Positions 37,320 through 45,945 of a DNA stretch of 64,000 nucleotides are shown here, in pieces. Positions within the stretch are counted from its first letter, which is position 1. The number at the start of each line of letters is the position of its first letter. This DNA comes from Amphibacillus sp. MSJ-3 (GTDB lineage: Bacteria; Bacillota; Bacilli; Bacillales; Amphibacillaceae), in the NCBI RefSeq assembly GCF_018919165.1, contig NZ_JAHLQM010000002.1:62001-126000 (forward strand), read 5' to 3'. Below the pieces are notes generated by a model, which searched no databases, was not told the DNA's origin, and saw only the letters and a program-made list of their open reading frames with translations. The translations under genes were made by a program, and so were the position numbers.

Positions 37320-37952
37320 TTATTGAATAACTGAAGCCTTATCCTCTATTTTACAAACTACCTTTATTGTGATATGCATCAATATAAGGCAAGGTAGACT
37401 GATTGAAAAGAACAAGACTAGTCCCGGAAAGGGGCTGAATAAAAAATGGATAACTAGTAAACTGATCACAAATAACAAACCATAATGAAGATTTGATAAT
37501 CCAATTAACAGGGCATATTTAAAATAATTGATAAATGTTGTTTGGCAAGAGATGAGTGTTGGCCAAATAAAGATAACTATCAATATAAATAGGCTGGTCA
37601 TTACAAGATAAAAAACAAACATGAAATAGAAAGAAGTATCCGGTAAAAACGGTAATGTTATCAATCCATAGCTAAGAACGATTGTCCCTAGAATTAGGAT
37701 AAAGCCAACCCCATTTGCCACAATAAAATTCTGGCGATAATGATGATAAAATTGCTTAACTTTAGGTAAGGATAAATCTTTAGTTTGGCATATTTCCTTT
37801 AATATAGAGAGTAAGGAAAGTGTCGCAGGTGCCCAACCAAATATAATCAATCCTAGCAGTGTAAAACTAAGCCATAAAATATTCAACCAAGCTAATACCA
37901 TTAGCCATTCAAGTAAATGATAAATACCAGTACCAACCTTACTCACATTCAT
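37320..37952 (-). CDS. DUF624 membrane protein (YesL-like)
   Basis: A 210-residue integral membrane protein with about five to six hydrophobic helices. DUF624 proteins, including B. subtilis YesL, are regularly encoded with carbohydrate ABC importers of the Yes type, but their function is not established. AGGGTG lies 7 bp before the ATG. It is 35 bp after the second permease, so it is the last gene of the importer operon. Confidence 0.85.
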   Translation of the reverse strand: MNVSKVGTGIYHLLEWLMVLAWLNILWLSFTLLGLIIFGWAPATLSLLSILKEICQTKDLSLPKVKQFYHHYRQNFIVANGVGFILILGTIVLSYGLITLPFLPDTSFYFMFVFYLVMTSLFILIVIFIWPTLISCQTTFINYFKYALLIGLSNLHYGLLFVISLLVIHFLFSPFPGLVLFFSISLPCLILMHITIKVVCKIEDKASVIQ

Positions 37953-37987
37953 TTCACTTCACCCTAGTCACTTATATTCTGGTTGCA

Positions 37988-38833
37988 TTACTTTAATCCC
38001 GTTGTCGCAATACCTTCAACTAAGTATTTTTGAAAGAAAGCAAAGATTAATAACTGTGGTAATAAGGATAAGGATGACATAGCTAATAAAGGACCCCAAG
38101 ATGTAGCCCCCGAAGAGTCCATAAAGTTTCTCAATGCAATGGTTACTGTATGAAGGCTCGCATTATTTAAATAAATCAATGGCGCTAGAAAGTCATCCCA
38201 TGTCCACATGAAACAAAATAAAGCTACCGTCACTAATGCCGGTTTCAACAATGGCAAAATAACTCGCCAGTAAATATCAAATTTATTAGCACCATCCATA
38301 ATGGCTGCTTCATCTAGTTCGCGTGGTATTCCACGAATAAATTGAATTAACAGAAAGATAAAAAAAGGTTGACCACCCATTAAACCAGGTAACAATAATG
38401 GATAAAAGGTATTTACCCAACCTATTTTATTGAAGATAATATACTGTGGAATCAATGTGACTTGTACAGGCAACATGATCGTCCCCATTAAGCAGGCAAA
38501 CAGTATTTTACTGTATTTAAAATCAATTCTTGCAAAGCCATAAGCAACAACACTTCCTGTTAAGAGCGTCCCAATGACAACAATTGATGTAACAAAAAAG
38601 GAGTTTTTAAAGAAGGTAGAAAAACCAATTCCACCAAATCCAGCCCATCCTTCAGAATAGTTTTCCCAAATAAATTCACTTGGCCATAAAGAGATCGCAT
38701 GATTAAAGATTTCCGATGCAGGTTTTAGGGAACTTGCAAACATCCAAAGAATTGGATAAATCATTGCAAGCCCTAAACCAATCGTAAAGATATAGAAAAT
38801 AATATCCCCTAGTAGACGCTTGTTTTTCCGCAT
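37988..38833 (-). CDS. Sugar ABC transporter permease (YesQ/MalG type)
   Basis: A 281-residue permease with six predicted transmembrane segments. The ATPase-contact EAA loop reads ELDEAAIMDGANKFDIYW. Its start overlaps the previous permease's stop by one base (TAATG), so the two are translationally coupled. No ATPase is encoded nearby; a shared MsmX-type ATPase is likely, as in B. subtilis. Confidence 0.95.
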   Translation of the reverse strand: MRKNKRLLGDIIFYIFTIGLGLAMIYPILWMFASSLKPASEIFNHAISLWPSEFIWENYSEGWAGFGGIGFSTFFKNSFFVTSIVVIGTLLTGSVVAYGFARIDFKYSKILFACLMGTIMLPVQVTLIPQYIIFNKIGWVNTFYPLLLPGLMGGQPFFIFLLIQFIRGIPRELDEAAIMDGANKFDIYWRVILPLLKPALVTVALFCFMWTWDDFLAPLIYLNNASLHTVTIALRNFMDSSGATSWGPLLAMSSLSLLPQLLIFAFFQKYLVEGIATTGLK

Positions 38834-39780
38834 TAGTAACGCCCCCCATCTTGGTAAAAGACCCAGTACTTAGATGTCATAAAGAATATCAAGGTAATGA
38901 CTGCTATAATCATGAGCAAGACCCAGGCCATGGCAGAAGCATAACCCATTCTTAAATATTCAAAAGCTGTTTCATAAAGGTAAACCGCATAAAAGAGTGT
39001 CTCATCTAGGGGCCCACCACCGGTAATTAAATAAGATTGAGTAAACGTCATAAAACCATTAATGGTTTGCATAACTAAATTAAAAAAGATTACTGGCGTT
39101 AACATTGGCAAGGTAATATGGAAAAACTGTTTAACTTTAGTTGCACCATCAACACTTGCAGCCTCATATAACTCTTTCGGAATTTGACGGAGCCCAGCTA
39201 AAAAGATAATCATTGGTGAACCAAATTGCCAAATGACCAATATAATTAGCACCAGTAAGGCTGTATCTGGATTACCAATTAAGTTTCCTTCTGCTATATT
39301 TAACATTGATAATATTTGTGTTATCGCCCCTTGACGGCCAAAGAGCTGCTTCCAAACAACCGCGATCGCTACACTTCCGCCAATAATTGAAGGGATATAG
39401 TAAATAGCTGAAAACAAAGAGCTGCCCTTTCGCCCTGTATTAAAGAGCATAGCAACCGCCAATGCAAAAATAAGTTTTGCAGGAACAGAAATAAAGACAA
39501 ACTTGAAGGTGATTTCTAATGATTTCAAAAATCGCCCATCACTGAATAGGGCCCGATAATTATCTAATCCAACCCAATTAGGTGAAGATAATAAGTTATA
39601 ATCGGTAAAAGACAAATAGAATGAGGCGATCATCGGCCCAACAATTAGTAGGATAAAGCCAATTAACCAGGGGGATATACTTAAGTAACCAGCTAAATGA
39701 TCCGAACCCTTTCGATGAGATTCTAACTTTAAACGACTTGTGTCACTCATTTTTTTCTTTGCCATCCCTTTCATCATCAT
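38833..39780 (-). CDS. Sugar ABC transporter permease (YesP/MalF type)
   Basis: A 315-residue permease with six transmembrane helices and the EAA loop KELYEAASVDGATKVKQF. The exact start is uncertain among several close ATG codons (39780, 39777, 39765, 39750) and none has a strong ribosome site, so translation may depend on the upstream gene. It is separated from the binding-protein gene by a 16-bp hairpin that probably lowers its expression relative to that gene. Confidence 0.93.
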   Translation of the reverse strand: MMMKGMAKKKMSDTSRLKLESHRKGSDHLAGYLSISPWLIGFILLIVGPMIASFYLSFTDYNLLSSPNWVGLDNYRALFSDGRFLKSLEITFKFVFISVPAKLIFALAVAMLFNTGRKGSSLFSAIYYIPSIIGGSVAIAVVWKQLFGRQGAITQILSMLNIAEGNLIGNPDTALLVLIILVIWQFGSPMIIFLAGLRQIPKELYEAASVDGATKVKQFFHITLPMLTPVIFFNLVMQTINGFMTFTQSYLITGGGPLDETLFYAVYLYETAFEYLRMGYASAMAWVLLMIIAVITLIFFMTSKYWVFYQDGGRY

Positions 39781-39799
39781 TTTTTTTACAGGAATTCCA

Positions 39800-39840
39800 A
39801 AAGCGATTATTTAAAACCAAGTTATTTAAATAATCGCTTT
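39800..39840 (-). terminator. Intercistronic hairpin, binding protein / permease
   Basis: A perfect 16-bp stem, AAAGCGATTATTTAAA (39800-39815) with TTTAAATAATCGCTTT (39825-39840), and a 9-nt loop. Only four T residues follow on the minus strand, so it is probably a partial terminator or an mRNA-stabilising hairpin. Confidence 0.75.
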
Positions 39841-39847
39841 ATCTTAA

Positions 39848-41161
39848 CTAATTCAAGATATTTAATGCTTCATTCATAAACTGATCTGCCGCCTCTTCAG
39901 GTGTCAATTGACTATATTTTAAGGATTCTAAAATTCGATCAAAGGCACCGCGTACTTCTGTTTCTCCTGGAGGGGAGAGTGGATCTGCTTCTTTTGCGTA
40001 TTCAGCAACAACTTCTAAATAAGCAAATGTCTTTTCGACAGAATCTGTTACTTTATCACTTAAATGTTCACGGACAACAGATGAAATTGGTACACCTCGC
40101 TCAGCCTGTAAAATCTCATTTGCCTCTAAATTGTTAGTGAAAAAGTCAATAAACTTCGCCGCTGCTTCTTGATGTTCTGAATGCTCTGTAATTGAGAAGG
40201 ACATACTTGGTCTAATATAGTTGGCATGAACACCATCCAAAGCTGGTAAAATCGTTAAATCTAGTTCATAATCGGTACCTTGTGAAATGCCAATAAGTTG
40301 GTTACTGGCAGCTGTTTGAACAACAGATGTACCTTCCTGAACCATTGAGTTACCCCCTTCAATATATGACATCATCAAATCGTGTGAAGGTGCGGCACCA
40401 TCTTCGACCATTTTTTGTACCCACTCAAAATATGAGACAAGCACCTCTTTATCAAATCCTAATCCATTTCCCTCCTCATTATAGAAAGACATATCATGTT
40501 GTCTTGCATAGTTATTAAACAATTCGTACTCTGCATTAGCAAAGTCATAGCCAAAATACTCTCCGCCTTCAGCCTCAACCGCTTCTTTAATCGCTAAGTT
40601 TATTTCATATAAATCGTCATAGGTAAAGCCTGGTTCAAGCTCAAAACCATGTTCGGCTAATAAATCTTCGTTATACACCAAAGCCAATGCATTTGCTCCC
40701 AGAGAGACAGCCAGTACACGATCACCATCATGATTAATTTCTTGATAAACATCATCAACATCACTTAAGTCAATCTCTCCATCATTAATTAATGGTGCTA
40801 AATCAACTAGTAGATCATTGTTGTTATATTCATTTAAATAAGCATTATCCATTGCAATCACATCAGGTAAGTTACTCCCTGCAGCTTGGGTATTTAAACG
40901 TTCCCAATATCCATCCCAGCCCGTATACTCTGGCTGAACTTTAATTCCGGGATTCAATTCCTCAAACAGTTTAATCGCCTCTAGTGTCATATCATGACGC
41001 TCTTGATTCCCCCACCAAGCTACACGAATGACCGTTTCCCCACCACTATCTTCTTCTGTTTGTGAAGCCCCATCCTTTGAAGTTGTCTCACCTTCACTCC
41101 CCCCACATGCTGTCAGTAAAAAAATTGTAGAAAGTAATAAAAACAATAACCTTTTCTTCAT
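39848..41161 (-). CDS. Sugar ABC transporter substrate-binding lipoprotein (YesO-like)
   Basis: A 437-residue lipoprotein: signal peptide with lipobox LLTAC (Cys about 19), a Ser/Glu-rich linker, then a family 1 extracellular solute-binding domain starting VIRVAWWGNQERH. It would capture pectin-derived oligosaccharides, most likely unsaturated rhamnogalacturonides, outside the membrane. AGGAGG lies upstream of ATG 41161. First gene of an operon with two permeases and DUF624; a cre site covers the transcription start. The ligand is inferred from context. Confidence 0.94.
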   Translation of the reverse strand: MKKRLLFLLLSTIFLLTACGGSEGETTSKDGASQTEEDSGGETVIRVAWWGNQERHDMTLEAIKLFEELNPGIKVQPEYTGWDGYWERLNTQAAGSNLPDVIAMDNAYLNEYNNNDLLVDLAPLINDGEIDLSDVDDVYQEINHDGDRVLAVSLGANALALVYNEDLLAEHGFELEPGFTYDDLYEINLAIKEAVEAEGGEYFGYDFANAEYELFNNYARQHDMSFYNEEGNGLGFDKEVLVSYFEWVQKMVEDGAAPSHDLMMSYIEGGNSMVQEGTSVVQTAASNQLIGISQGTDYELDLTILPALDGVHANYIRPSMSFSITEHSEHQEAAAKFIDFFTNNLEANEILQAERGVPISSVVREHLSDKVTDSVEKTFAYLEVVAEYAKEADPLSPPGETEVRGAFDRILESLKYSQLTPEEAADQFMNEALNILN

Positions 41162-41186
41162 TTGCTCTTCTCCTCCTACTGATTTA

Positions 41187-41212
41187 AGTAACCGCTTACA
41201 TTGTCGATTATA
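41187..41212 (-). promoter_or_regulatory. -10 box and cre site of the ABC importer operon
   Basis: Minus-strand TATAAT (41212-41207) is followed by cre-like TGTAAGCGGTTACT (41200-41187), 13 of 14 consensus positions. The spacing from -10 to cre equals that at the mannanase promoter. Confidence 0.7.
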
Positions 41213-41555
41213 AATTAGTCTTCATCTTATTAGTAGATAAGAAAAGTTAAAAAACGATTGAAAAACAATACAAATCTAACAAAGTGGTTGGTTTATTTTA
41301 TAACAAAGCAAATTAAACCCAACTGATTTTCCGCCATTCTCCTTCACTCTATTTACTTAGAGGAGAGGTGCATGATAAAGAGAAAGCTTAGGGGCTATGT
41401 GCTTAGTATGACTCTAAAAGACTGATTAATGAGTTTATTAGATAAAAAGAAAGGCCTTATTCAGTCAATTTCATCGTTACCAAATTCAATGAAAATCTGA
41501 ATGCCTAAACCCATAGGCCTTATGTTGTTTAAATAAACTAACAATCAGACTATGC
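41213..41555. other. Intergenic region between divergent promoters
   Basis: No gene seen. A purine-rich stretch near 41360-41400 resembles fragments of the dispersed repeat only loosely. AGGCCTTA occurs twice (about 41452 and 41514) in one orientation. An extended -10, TGCTATAAT, at 41553-41561 likely serves the phosphatase gene. Confidence 0.4.
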
Positions 41556-41628
41556 TATAATAGACTCAAATGATTCGATAAAGTAAAAGTTCAAAATCTA
41601 AATTATTCTAACTAGAGGAGGAGCATAT

Positions 41629-42444
41629 ATGGATAAAATTATACAGAAACAGATTTTCTCACAAGCAAAAGAATGGGTTTTAGCAGCTGGGGAAATCATT
41701 CGTACAAAAATGAATGATCCACTAATCATCGAAACAAAATCGAGTCCTAAAGATTTGGTCACTGAGATTGATAAAGAAGTTGAGCGCTTTTTAGCTACTA
41801 AGATCAGAGAAACCTTTCCAGACCATCTTATATTTAGTGAAGAAGGGTATGGAGATCAGCTAAAATCACTTGACGGAACGATTTGGATTATTGATCCGAT
41901 TGATGGAACTATGAATTTTATTGAACAAAAACGAAACTTTGCAATATCCATTGGCATTTTCCATAATGGCGTTGGCGAAATTGGCTTAGTCTATGACTGT
42001 ATGGCAAACAATCTCTACACAGGATTAAAAGGCCAAGGAGCTTTTAAAAATGATCAAAAGCTACCCCATTTAACAGAAAACTTAAAACTTGAAGAAGCCA
42101 TCTTAGGTTTTAACCACTATTGGTTATGTGAAAACGACGTCATCGATGAACGCATCATGCAACAATTAGTAAAGAAAATTCTCGGTTCAAGAACTTATGG
42201 TTCTGCCGCTTTGAAACTCGCCTTTATTGCGGAGGGAATCATTGATGGTTATCTAACCATGAATCTTGCACCTTGGGACATCGCAGGTGGAATGGTCATT
42301 GCAAATGAAGTGGGTGCTGTCTCTACCAATTTAGATGGTAAACCAATCAATATGTTAACAAGGGACTCCACACTAACCTGTCATCCTGCAATTCAAAGTG
42401 AGATTATAAATGACTATCTACAAAAAGGGAAAAAAGTTAACTAA
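41629..42444 (+). CDS. Inositol monophosphatase family protein
   Basis: A 271-residue magnesium-dependent sugar/inositol phosphatase. Metal-binding motifs are SEEGYG, DPIDGTMNF and WDIAGGMVI. GAGGAGGAG lies before ATG 41629. The true substrate could be inositol phosphate, a sugar phosphate or a nucleotide by-product. It is single on the plus strand between the importer operon and IS relics; no link to pectin use is evident. Confidence 0.92.
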   Translation: MDKIIQKQIFSQAKEWVLAAGEIIRTKMNDPLIIETKSSPKDLVTEIDKEVERFLATKIRETFPDHLIFSEEGYGDQLKSLDGTIWIIDPIDGTMNFIEQKRNFAISIGIFHNGVGEIGLVYDCMANNLYTGLKGQGAFKNDQKLPHLTENLKLEEAILGFNHYWLCENDVIDERIMQQLVKKILGSRTYGSAALKLAFIAEGIIDGYLTMNLAPWDIAGGMVIANEVGAVSTNLDGKPINMLTRDSTLTCHPAIQSEIINDYLQKGKKVN

Positions 42445-42559
42445 AAAAAGTAACATAATGGGGCTGAGACAAAACGAGACCCTAATCATGAAAAATGGTT
42501 CTGATTACATGGAAATTGTAATCAGAACCACATTATCCTATCTTATGTATATAAACGCC

Positions 42560-42710
42560 CAGTTTAGCCTTGTTAATAGTGGTAAACTTCTATAATTTCG
42601 CCGCCATTAAGGCAAATCCGCCTTCATTCTGTACTTTGAATTTACCTCTTAAAGACACCAAAATTAGCCTTCAAAAACTTAAAGAACGGCCAAGATCAAT
42701 TTTACCTTGT
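42560..42710 (-). pseudogene. IS1182-family transposase, C-terminal remnant
   Basis: Minus-strand translation gives LVSLRGKFKVQNEGGFALM, then AAKL, a stop and KFTTINKAK. It is homologous to the remnant in copy A (RKEKVKNELGFALMAVNL). Stops and missing upstream sequence show it is dead. Confidence 0.7.
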
Positions 42711-42800
42711 CCGCAGTTTTATCAGCCTTTTCCTCTCATATATTTTTTTGTGTTTCCCCTTATGATCCACTATCAGGAACACCAACCAAGTGATTGGAAG

Positions 42801-42990
42801 GTCGGCTGACAACTCCTACGGAAAAAGTGCGAGTCCGAAAATCCTTATTACGACACGGCAGTGGGGCAATAAGGAATGTTAGACTAAAACCGCCACGTCC
42901 TGTGGCAACGTCTAACTGACCCACATCCTGTGCGCCCGAGGCCGTACCCACGGAAAGCGTCCACCCAGGGTGTAAATCACGGAGTGACAC
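42801..42990. repeat. GC-rich intergenic repeat inserted in copy C
   Basis: About 190 bp clearly richer in GC than its surroundings, with runs such as CGCCACGTCCTGTGGCAACG (about 42890-42909) and CCCACATCCTGTGCGCCCGA (about 42921-42940). The style resembles repeats scattered in many Bacillaceae genomes. Its GC content and position within a relic suggest a later insertion. Confidence 0.55.
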
Positions 42991-43199
42991 ATCTAAACCA
43001 TTTAAATCGTGATGACTTATATAAATGATCATAAGATCAAAAAGGAATCCAGTATTTAATGAATTCCCTTTTGATTTTAGCTAAGTTATATTCCAGTCTC
43101 ATTTTGTCTGACAGATGTATAGGGACAGTTTTAGCAAGTAGATGCCCTAGAGTCCCTTGAACCAATCGGTCCGTTACTGTCACTTGTACTACGATAAAA

Positions 43200-44573
43200 C
43201 TATAGCAGGAGATAACCAATAATTGATCCCACTCCCCCATAGACCAAAGCATAGACTAAATTGCTAATGGTAATTTGGTATGGACTAAGCTCCAGATTCA
43301 CTGACGTCAAAGTCACAACAAGGCCGTATGTCCCAACTGATAAAGTGGCTATTGAACTCGTTGCCAGGACAATAGCGATACTTAATGGATTATAAACAGT
43401 AAGTAATGTTGTTAATAAAGTTGTTAATATCCCAAGCGTGCCCAGCGGATGAATACCAAACATACTAAGAAAAATAAAGGTTATTTGAATTAAAAAGAAT
43501 ACAAGCAGAGGATATTGGGATATTGCCAACAGTGGCTCTTGAATAACATTTAAGAATGTCGTGCTCCCGATACTATATGAAAATAGCGAGAGAGAAATAA
43601 ATAATAGAATAAAATTTTGCATTGTATTCGTTTTTTCTTTCCACGTATTCCAACCAATAATCCAGAAGGTCTTTCTTCTATTCATGATTAATGACCAGAC
43701 AAATGAATAAGGGAAAATGAGTAAGGTCACCGTTAACGAAAAACTTAGATCAAATAAATTTCCTAAAGCAATCACAAGTCCTAAAAAGGTGACAAGCGCT
43801 ACTGCTAAATGGGCAATTTTATTTCTTAATTTCTTCAGATCAGCCTGATTAAGCTCCACACTGTCATCGCTCTCATAGGAATACTTTTTAAAATGAAATC
43901 TACCCCAAATTGAATCTAAAATGAAAATAATTGCCGAAATTAATAGTAACCAAGGCAGAATCTCTCCGTATGAAACATCTGTCATGAAAAGAGAGGTCGC
44001 CAGCAATATTTCTAAAGGACTCCATAACAGTGCTAATGAGAAGCCTCTTAATGTTGAGATACTAATGAATGATTTCATAACTTTTTGTTCTACATTTGAT
44101 AGTGTATCCTTTAGTACATCTTGTGAAATAGTAGCAGCAGATAAATTCAAGAATGCCGCTAAAGTCAAAGTAGTTGCTGAACTTCGTGTATATAATCGAC
44201 CAAGATCAGAAGCGTTAATTCTCATTAACTTGTTAATCGTCCGATCAAATCGACCGCTTCGAACAACACTATTCATCCAAGGAAGCATGGTTAAAAGTGT
44301 CAATAGCAACATATTATTGGTTAATATACTTGGAAGCTCGAGTAATGATTCTCCCGAATAAAGATAGATAAAACCACCAATTGAGAGAAATGAACTACTA
44401 AGGATTTTAAATAACCTTGTTGCTCTCGAGAAAGATACAATAACCATTAAAATAGCGAGCAAGCCAATCAAATAATTAAGACTTTCACTCTCAATAAAAA
44501 CATTCATAATTGAGAGTACAAAAACAAATGAATAAAACATATAAATGTGTTGATAAAATAAATCTTTCTTCAT
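43200..44573 (-). CDS. Polytopic membrane protein, unknown transporter-like
   Basis: A 457-residue protein with roughly ten to twelve hydrophobic segments and no signal peptide. Notable segments are SATTLTLAAFLNLSAATISQ and MFGIHPLGTLGILTTLLTTL, plus a C-terminal SVNLELSPYQITISNLVYAL; the layout recalls ion-coupled organic-anion transporters (DASS or DctM-like), but I cannot assign a family. It lies 264 bp after the GH105 operon's end, on the same strand, inside the pectin island. Confidence 0.75.
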   Translation of the reverse strand: MKKDLFYQHIYMFYSFVFVLSIMNVFIESESLNYLIGLLAILMVIVSFSRATRLFKILSSSFLSIGGFIYLYSGESLLELPSILTNNMLLLTLLTMLPWMNSVVRSGRFDRTINKLMRINASDLGRLYTRSSATTLTLAAFLNLSAATISQDVLKDTLSNVEQKVMKSFISISTLRGFSLALLWSPLEILLATSLFMTDVSYGEILPWLLLISAIIFILDSIWGRFHFKKYSYESDDSVELNQADLKKLRNKIAHLAVALVTFLGLVIALGNLFDLSFSLTVTLLIFPYSFVWSLIMNRRKTFWIIGWNTWKEKTNTMQNFILLFISLSLFSYSIGSTTFLNVIQEPLLAISQYPLLVFFLIQITFIFLSMFGIHPLGTLGILTTLLTTLLTVYNPLSIAIVLATSSIATLSVGTYGLVVTLTSVNLELSPYQITISNLVYALVYGGVGSIIGYLLL

Positions 44574-44794
44574 ACCGATCTCCTTAAATATTCTGCGAAT
44601 TATACTATGAGTTGTTTAATATACTCCTTCATTATCATAACATATAGGGCAAGGGAAAAAGCTGAATTGAGTTCTACTATAGCTTGTAAAAGACCAGGGG
44701 CCAATCACAACTTTCTTTATCCAGCAGGGACTTCCCCCCATCGAGTGTTAAATGAATGAACCGGACTTTTGCTGACAGTTACACTGCAACAAAC

Positions 44795-44830
44795 AATAAT
44801 TGGTGGCATTGAATATAGCCACCAATTATT
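44795..44830 (-). terminator. Terminator after GH105 operon
   Basis: A 13-bp perfect stem, AATAATTGGTGGC (44795-44807) with GCCACCAATTATT (44818-44830), lies 7 bp beyond the GH105 stop. Confidence 0.8.
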
Positions 44831-44836
44831 TATCCA

Positions 44837-45928
44837 CTAAATATACTTATATAAGTATTCAGTTAAACATAGGATTGCTAGCGATTGTCCATAGGGCATT
44901 GTTGTTTGATCAATCATTCGGTAGAAGTCCAGATCATCACCCATTCCAGTACCAATTGAAACCTTTTGTAGTGCTCCCTCTTCATTAATTTCATTAATCA
45001 CTGCAACAATAGCACGCTCAGCCATAGGCAAAAATTTATCTGATAGATAACGCTTTCGAATGGCTTTTAAAATACCATAAGCAAATCCAGCTGATGCTGA
45101 CGCTTCAGTATAGGATGTTTTATCATCAACTAAGGTATGCCAGAGGCCACTTTCATTTTGATATTTCTCTAAAGCTTCAACTTGTTTTTCTAGTGTACTA
45201 ACTAAATAGTTATATAGAAAATCACCTTTCTTTAAATCTAGCATCTCAATAATTTCAGGAATCGCTATTGTTGCCCAACAATTCCCTCTTCCCCATAATG
45301 CCGAGGCAAAATTATGATTTCCTTCAAAGGTCCAACCATGAAACCACAAACCAGTTTTTTTGTCAGCTAAATATTTAATATGAAGTAAAAATTGCCTCTT
45401 AGCCTCTTCTATATACTCTGGGCGATTCAATAGTTGGCCAATCTTCGCCAGTGGCAAAACAGTCATCATTAAGGTGTCTGCCCATAATTGGTTTTTATTT
45501 TCTGGCCCGTAAGTCATATGTTGGAGGCCATCTTCTTCTGTTCTAGGCATCTCATACATTACCCACTCTGCCCATTGTTCCAAATATGGTAAATACTCTG
45601 AGGCCCCTCTTTCCTCATATAGATAGGCCATAGTCAAGAGCGGTGCCATCGTGTTCACATTTTTAGGTGGTGAACCTTCAAGCAGACGTTGCTCATACCA
45701 TTCTTCTAATATATTAATAGCTGTATCGCTTTTGGTCATCTTCCAATACTGATAAAGCCCATATAGACCAACACCTTGTGGCCAGTTCCAGACATGCCAG
45801 CTCTTATCATCAACCTTTAAACCATCAAAATCTAACAAAAATTCACCTTGATCATCTTTTATTTGTGATAAATTGATTGCTAATGATTCTATTTTCTCAA
45901 TAACGGTTTCTCGTTTTATATTAGCCAT
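44837..45928 (-). CDS. GH105 unsaturated rhamnogalacturonyl hydrolase (YteR/YesR-like)
   Basis: A 363-residue cytoplasmic (alpha/alpha)6-barrel enzyme that removes the unsaturated galacturonyl residue left by rhamnogalacturonan or pectate lyases. The NQLWADTLMM segment carries the Asp that matches the YteR catalytic residue; WNWPQGVGLYGLYQYWK and GNCWATIAIPEI fit the family. GGAGGAG precedes the ATG. It starts 17 bp after the TIM-barrel isomerase, so it is co-transcribed. No signal peptide, consistent with action on imported oligosaccharides. Confidence 0.93.
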   Translation of the reverse strand: MANIKRETVIEKIESLAINLSQIKDDQGEFLLDFDGLKVDDKSWHVWNWPQGVGLYGLYQYWKMTKSDTAINILEEWYEQRLLEGSPPKNVNTMAPLLTMAYLYEERGASEYLPYLEQWAEWVMYEMPRTEEDGLQHMTYGPENKNQLWADTLMMTVLPLAKIGQLLNRPEYIEEAKRQFLLHIKYLADKKTGLWFHGWTFEGNHNFASALWGRGNCWATIAIPEIIEMLDLKKGDFLYNYLVSTLEKQVEALEKYQNESGLWHTLVDDKTSYTEASASAGFAYGILKAIRKRYLSDKFLPMAERAIVAVINEINEEGALQKVSIGTGMGDDLDFYRMIDQTTMPYGQSLAILCLTEYLYKYI

Positions 45929-45945
45929 TATTCTCCTCCAGGAAT

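Larger units (their letters stand above)
42463..43112 (-). mobile_element. Nested IS1182-related relic (copy C)
   Basis: Outer inverted repeats GAGACAAAACGAGAC (about 42466-42480) and GTCTCATTTTGTCTG (43096-43110). The right part (43036-43095) is the reverse complement of the left end of copies A and B. A 14-bp-stem hairpin lies at 42496-42530. A transposase remnant runs on the minus strand, and a GC-rich repeat appears to have inserted inside. Confidence 0.7.
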
